From positions 6,772,501-6,836,500 of the forward strand of contig NC_067301.1 of assembly GCF_020740795.1 (NCBI RefSeq): DNA of 64,000 nucleotides, written 5' to 3'. The stretch is from Apus apus. Lineage: Eukaryota; Chordata; Aves; Apodiformes; Apodidae. Made by a program: the position numbers and the translations under genes. Shown one piece after another: positions 59,561-64,000 of this stretch (within the stretch, counting starts at the first letter, position 1; each line of letters starts with the position of its first letter). A model generated the notes under the pieces. The model searched no databases. It had not been told where the DNA came from and saw only the letters and a list, made by a program, of their open reading frames with translations.

Positions 59561-61002
59561 GCTCTGCAGAAGGAGGATGTACCCTTAGAACTTGCTTCGT
59601 CAGCTGCCTGGGGTGGTTAAATGGTCCTTTCTGGAATCGCTGAGTTCCACGATTCATCAAAAGTCCCAGCTGCTACTGAACAAAAGAAAAGGAAGATGGA
59701 GATGGGAGCATGTTCCCGTATACATGTGATGCTGCAAGATGTGTGAACAACTCCAAGTTGCAGTATCAGCTGCAGACTTTGAAATCCATTCTTAATCTCC
59801 CCGTGTGACTTCCTGGCCTTGAAGCAAAAGCTTGTGCCAAAGGCAATAGAACATGATATGACACTTATGACACTTCTGTAATAAAGGGGTAATTGCTTAT
59901 TAAATTTCAACATGCTTCTATTGCAGCTGGTTTTGCTAGATTTCAGCAGAGGTTTTCCCTCACCTCTCTCCTGTTTCCTTCACAGAGGAGCTGCCACTTA
60001 TTCCTGACCTTTGGCTATTCCAATCAGGAAGATTTGAAAAGCCACTGGTTCAACTGGAGAACCCACTCCCAGCTCCCACTTGGAAGAGGATTTACATTCA
60101 GGCAGTTTCTAAGTGCTGAGGTGTGTCTACTCCCCCTGGTCATGACTCCTCAAGGCAAAGCAGGAGCAAAATCATTAACTCCATCACAATCATTACCGTC
60201 CCAAACTTTACTACAATCATGAACTTCTGACCACATCCCTCAAGATCACGTCTGTCTTCTGTCCAAGTTCTTCTTCTCAATAAGTTTCCATGTTGTCCAG
60301 CAGCCACGGGCCACGTTATATCCTTACTCTTTTACCACCCCTTGGGTATTTTACAGCAGATGTGTTGGCAGGACCTGCTGTCCATGACACAAAACATCAT
60401 CTCTTTGCTCATAAAAGGAGAAGAGCCACAAACACCATCATGGACAGTCAGAAATATTTTCCACCCTGATTTATTGTTCTTACTTTTCTCTGAATTTACA
60501 CGAGACAAAGTCTTTTTATGGTTGTTTCATTGCTGCTTGCTCATTGTAGGAGCTTCCTTTGTCTTTTTATCTACCAACATCTTCTTAACTTTGCATCCTC
60601 CTGGAAAAATACTGGTACAGAGGCAGGAATCAGACTGGCTACAACCTGCTGAACGTTTTGAGAAGGGACCTTGTGGAGAGTAGATACCATTTTCTTGCTG
60701 AAAATGCTGCCATTTATGAACCAGGTGTTGATCTCTGTTATTTTTTGATGCCTCTGAACTATTGGGACCGGATCATTGAGCCCATCAGAGGTAGAAGGTG
60801 CTCAAGACGTTTTACACAGTAAAGGGACCTCCTGTTCCCCAGGTACAGAGGCATTCAAAGGTCCAGAAGCTGATGAGTCCACATTTGAGAATGCACCATT
60901 TGAAAGGACATTTATAATTGGATGATGTCTGAAAATCATGCATTAAACAGGCAGAGTATGATTATGTATCATACATCCTGTGGACACTAGGCTGCTTTTT
61001 TG
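59561..61002. other. Intergenic, nothing recognised
   Basis: Unique sequence. The plus frame up to 60683 (first ATG at 60360) could encode about 107 residues with one hydrophobic stretch. I do not recognise it and chance is likely. Confidence 0.4.
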
Positions 61003-61056
61003 ACTGTTGGACTCGGTGATCTTAGAGGTCCTTTCCAACCATGATGATTGTGTGAT
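61003..61056 (+). mobile_element. CR1 LINE 3' tip
   Basis: Sense ~55-bp tip, 'gttggactcggtgatcttag', then 'gtcctttccaaccatgatga' and TTGTGTGAT. Confidence 0.8.
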
Positions 61057-61060
61057 ATGT

Positions 61061-61445
61061 ATCATAGAATCAGGGACAAGGAAAGGTTCAGGGTGGGAGG
61101 AGTTCTCTGGAGGTCATCTGCCCAACCCTCCTGCTCAAGCAGGGCCACCCAGAGCTGGTCACTCAGAACTGTGTCCAGGTGGTCTGTGATTATCTTCAAG
61201 GACGGAGAATCCACCATCTCCCAGGGCAACCTGCTCCAGTGCTTGCTCACCCTCACAGTGCTAAAGCATTTTCTGGTGGTCAAGGAGCCTCCTCTGCTTC
61301 AGTTTGTGCCCATTACCTCTGGCTGTGTCACTGGGCACCACAGAAAAGAGCCTGGTTCTGTCCTCCCTGCATCCTCTCTTCAGGTATTTACACATATTCA
61401 CAAGATCCTCCTGAGCCTTCTCCAGGCAGATGAACAAGCCACCAG
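61061..61445 (-). mobile_element. CR1 LINE fragment, old subfamily
   Basis: Antisense, ATCATAGAATCAGGGACAAG, then 'cccaaccctcctgctcaagc' and 'agggccacccagagctggtc', a type not seen elsewhere in the window. The minus frame has [16 protein letters not shown]. It abuts the sense tip at 61003-61056. Confidence 0.88.
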
Positions 61446-61691
61446 CAGAAGAATGCATTTGCAGCTTGATCAGGCAGGTAAGAGATGTCTTCCACTAGTT
61501 AAACCTGATCCAGGTCTCAACGAGAGGCTGTAGGAGAAGGAGATTCCTGTAAAACTTCTCAGACCTTCCCCACTGGGAGAGGCCTCAAGTACTCAGTGGG
61601 AAGCATCTGCAGCATGGAAGATGATGGTATCTAGTCTACCCCAAGTATCCACAGCCTTCCCAAAGCTGACAGAGGCAGGTTTGACTTCAGT

Positions 61692-61907
61692 TCATAGAAT
61701 CATAGAATCACAGACTGGTTTGGGTTGGAAGGGACCTTAAAAATCATCTCATTCCAACCCCCTGCATGGGCAGGGACACCTCCCACCAGCCCAGGCTGCT
61801 CCAAGCCCCATCCAACCTGCCCTTCAACACCTCCAGGGATGGGGCAGCCACAGCTTCCCTGGGCAGCCTGGGCCAGGCTCTCACCACCCTCACAGTAAAG
61901 AATATTT
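61692..61907 (-). mobile_element. CR1 LINE 3' end
   Basis: Antisense with a doubled inverted tail (CATAGAATCATAGAATCACA), running to 'caccaccctcacagtaaaga'. Confidence 0.94.
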
Positions 61908-62739
61908 ACAAGGGGGCAGAAGATTTGTGGGAGAACACAGGAGGGTCTCCAGCCCACTCCCCTCACCCGAGCACTGGCAGTGCCAGCAGGGAGATCTTGG
62001 CTCTCATCCTGTTGCCAGCAAGTCTTCTTTGCAAAAAACACGACCTGTCCTGCCTACACGAGCCACTCCAAGCTCCTGTGCTGAGACTTACTGATTTGTC
62101 AAGCTAATAAGCCACATTTCTGCATGCAGAGAAATAAAGTTAGGGTTCAAAAAAGCCCAGGCAGTGTTTTCAGTCAGGAAATCTTTGCCCAGAGGTGCCA
62201 GTTTCAAGCAGCAGGATGAGCCTGAGCACAAGACTCTCTCTTCAGCATCTACTCAGGGGTATTTTTTGTCCTAGTCAACACACTAGATGTGAGGAATTAT
62301 TTCCTGCACCCACATTGTTTTCTGTCAAATGAAACAGGAATTTATGCACCCAATATTATTTTTTTAAAAGGTCAGTTCTGGTTTTAGGCACCTAGTTCTT
62401 GGGATTAGTGCTCAGCTTTACAGCACTGCTAGTCTTTGAGAGCCTTGTTGTTAAGTTGAGGGTCCCATATATATGAAACAGAGATAAAGATGCAACACTT
62501 AGAAGTAAAAAGGAATTATTCAAAAGCTATGATGCAGTCTTACATTACTGTGACAGGACAGGGGACAACAAATGGAGGAGCAAATTGGTTTAAGTTCAGG
62601 ATCTGAATAAGGTCGTTTTTATTCCACTGAAGACCCAGATATGAAGCACCTTACACAGGAGAAAAGCAAGTAGACAAGCAGACTATCACCCAAAAAAAGC
62701 ACCTTAAAACCCAGCATAAAACAGATACCAAAAACCTCA
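61908..62739. other. Intergenic between CR1 and the guanylin 3' end
   Basis: Unique AT-rich sequence. No gene or element recognised. Confidence 0.45.
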
Positions 62740-63557
62740 CTGCATTACGAGCTTTTATTTCATTTACAGCATATAAACATGGGCAGATCCTTCCTTCACA
62801 ATCTTTTCACCAATAAATAAAATGGCAGGGCAAGGTCTCCATTTCAAAGGGGTTCCAGCATTGCAGTTTGGACTTCCCTTCTCCTGAACAGAGCTTGATG
62901 AACACGAGTATCTGTCACAAGAAGGGAGCTTCCACACAGCTACGGACAAAGTGTTCCTGTGCTCCTCTACATCTGTTCCCTAAGGTGGCAACAATTCACA
63001 CAAGTAAGACTGAGAATTGTTTTGGCTGGGAAAAGTGTTGCTAAAACACCAGTAACTTGACCCCAAGTCACTTGCTGCAGTTCTGTTACAAACACCCATC
63101 TCACGGGCAGACCTACGAGTAGAGGGGGTTGTCCAACACAGTGCAGAGAGTGGGGCTGGAGAAGAGGACAACCCAGCACTGCTGGGCGTCAGGGGTGGGG
63201 GAGGCCAAATCACAGGCAGATTTAGATACTAAAAAGGCTGCAGGAGACAGCTTCACCCGCCCTGCTCCCATCTAGTCATAATAGCAGTAAATGGAACTGT
63301 GCCTGGTGCATTTTCACTCCAGAGTGACCCCGCTCACACAAGGTTTGCAGCCTCCTTGCTGCCAGAACTGCCCTGCCCTGGCACCTGATCCGACTCCTCC
63401 AGGACTGCCCCTGCTATGTCTACATGAGCTGGCAGCTCCGGTTTGGCCGTAGTGGAGATGGAGCCCAAATATTGATTTGTGAAAGTACGTGATCTTGCAA
63501 CGTGAAAGCACAAACGTCCCAGCTTGAGGCATCTTCCCTGGGTTGTTTCATCCTCCC
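62740..63557 (-). other. Candidate 3' UTR of the guanylin gene
   Basis: Continues directly from the guanylin stop codon on the minus strand without any CR1 signature. It runs to an AATAAA at 62759-62754. Open frames inside it (for example 62949-62764, 61 codons, Cys-rich) have no family I can name. An ~800-base UTR is long for a guanylin transcript, so an earlier, non-canonical poly(A) site or a further intron is possible. Confidence 0.45.
62754..62759 (-). terminator. Candidate poly(A) signal AATAAA
   Basis: Canonical hexamer on the minus strand (TTTATT on plus), the only clear AATAAA on that strand below the guanylin stop codon within ~800 bases. The order stop, UTR, signal is correct, but no transcript evidence is available. 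Confidence 0.4.
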
Positions 63558-63625
63558 TCAGAAGCAGCCGGCGCAGGCAGCGTTGGCGCAGATCTCACAC
63601 AGATCAGCCTCGTGAACAGCCTCGT
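63558..63625 (-). CDS. Guanylin/uroguanylin-family prohormone, last exon (partial gene)
   Basis: On the minus strand a strong acceptor (CCCTCCCTTCTCTCTGACAG) is followed by two bases completing a split codon. Then come 21 codons ending HEADLCEICANAACAGCF and TGA (63560-63558). The C-x-x-C-x4-C-x-x-C core, with E-I after the first Cys and A-A before the third, is the mature peptide of guanylin-type hormones. These are secreted, disulfide-bonded ligands of guanylate cyclase C that raise cGMP and drive gut and kidney salt secretion. In known genes the last small exon encodes just this peptide, as here. Asn between the second and third Cys and one residue after the last Cys are uroguanylin-like; 'EICA.AAC' is guanylin-like. 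Ala replaces the usual Thr before the final Gly-Cys. I cannot choose between GUCA2A and GUCA2B. Signal-peptide and propeptide exons lie beyond 64000. Confidence 0.88.
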
Positions 63626-64000
63626 CTGTCAGAGAGAAGGGAGGGTTTCAGTGAGATGCCAGAACCTCTTGGAGAGCAGAGCCACACATCAAGGGTTTGG
63701 AGACTCCTTTCCGTTCCTACTTTACGAGTTGTGATGTTCCTTGAGGCTATTACCAGTGCTAAGTCAAATTAGCTCTCGCAAAAATCTGGCTTAAAGGATG
63801 AAATCCAACCTGGGCTCCCTGTGGAAACTATGGGAACGTGTGGAGGCAAAAGAACAACAGGACATCTTGTGGGAGGGTGGTGGGAATGAGGCCTGTAGAA
63901 TCACAACAGTCATTATATTGGCAGTGTCTGCTGCATTGGACAGCAGATAAAAGCAACAGAAATGAGAAAGCAGACACTGCAGCAGCCAGTTCAAGAGTCA
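63626..64000 (-). other. Intron of the guanylin gene
   Basis: Sequence upstream of the acceptor on the minus strand. I looked for the propeptide exon on this strand and did not find it, so at least 375 bases of the last intron lie here. Confidence 0.6.

Noticed and set aside
63661..64000. Guanylin propeptide exon on the minus strand
   Set aside because: The minus-strand frames here show no propeptide-like sequence and no acceptor/donor pair in the right phase.

Overview
The window reads as nuclear DNA from a bird. It is littered with chicken-repeat-1 (CR1) LINE fragments, almost all cut short at the 5' end and ending in the CR1 signature, a run of ATTCTRTG-type octamers after a 'cccttccaacc' block. 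I count about 45 fragments in both orientations. By hand estimate they cover roughly a quarter of the window, which is high for a bird and resembles CR1-rich lineages such as woodpeckers. That placement is only an inference. I saw no prokaryotic genes, tRNA, rRNA or CRISPR array.

Region 1 (about 1-18,300) holds one complete protein-coding gene on the plus strand. It has six coding exons between 1983 and 15603 and I recognise it as LACTBL1 (beta-lactamase-like 1). The spliced product is about 568 residues: a short cytosolic tail, one N-terminal membrane anchor, a serine beta-lactamase/PBP-type ectodomain with its three active-site motifs (SVSK, YSN, KDG), and a beta-rich C-terminal part. Its introns carry ten CR1 insertions and three short minisatellites or simple repeats.

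Region 2 (about 18,300-62,700) is gene-poor. It contains CR1 copies, some overlapping in tail-to-tail or head-to-head pairs, two antisense pieces of CR1 reverse transcriptase, a ~550-bp pyrimidine tract (44.4-44.95 kb) and a ~600-bp purine tract (53.95-54.57 kb). The long open frames here are repeat-derived or low-complexity, and I found no convincing host exon.

Region 3 (about 62,740-64,000) carries the last coding exon of a guanylin/uroguanylin-family prohormone on the minus strand (63558-63625). It has a strong splice acceptor, the four-cysteine core CEICANAACAGCF and a stop codon. A candidate 3' UTR runs down to a poly(A) signal near 62754. The upstream exons lie beyond the right edge. 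LACTBL1 and the guanylin gene are therefore convergent, about 47 kb apart, with the CR1-rich block between them. They are not expected to share a pathway: one is a membrane-anchored putative serine hydrolase, the other a secreted ligand of receptor guanylate cyclase.
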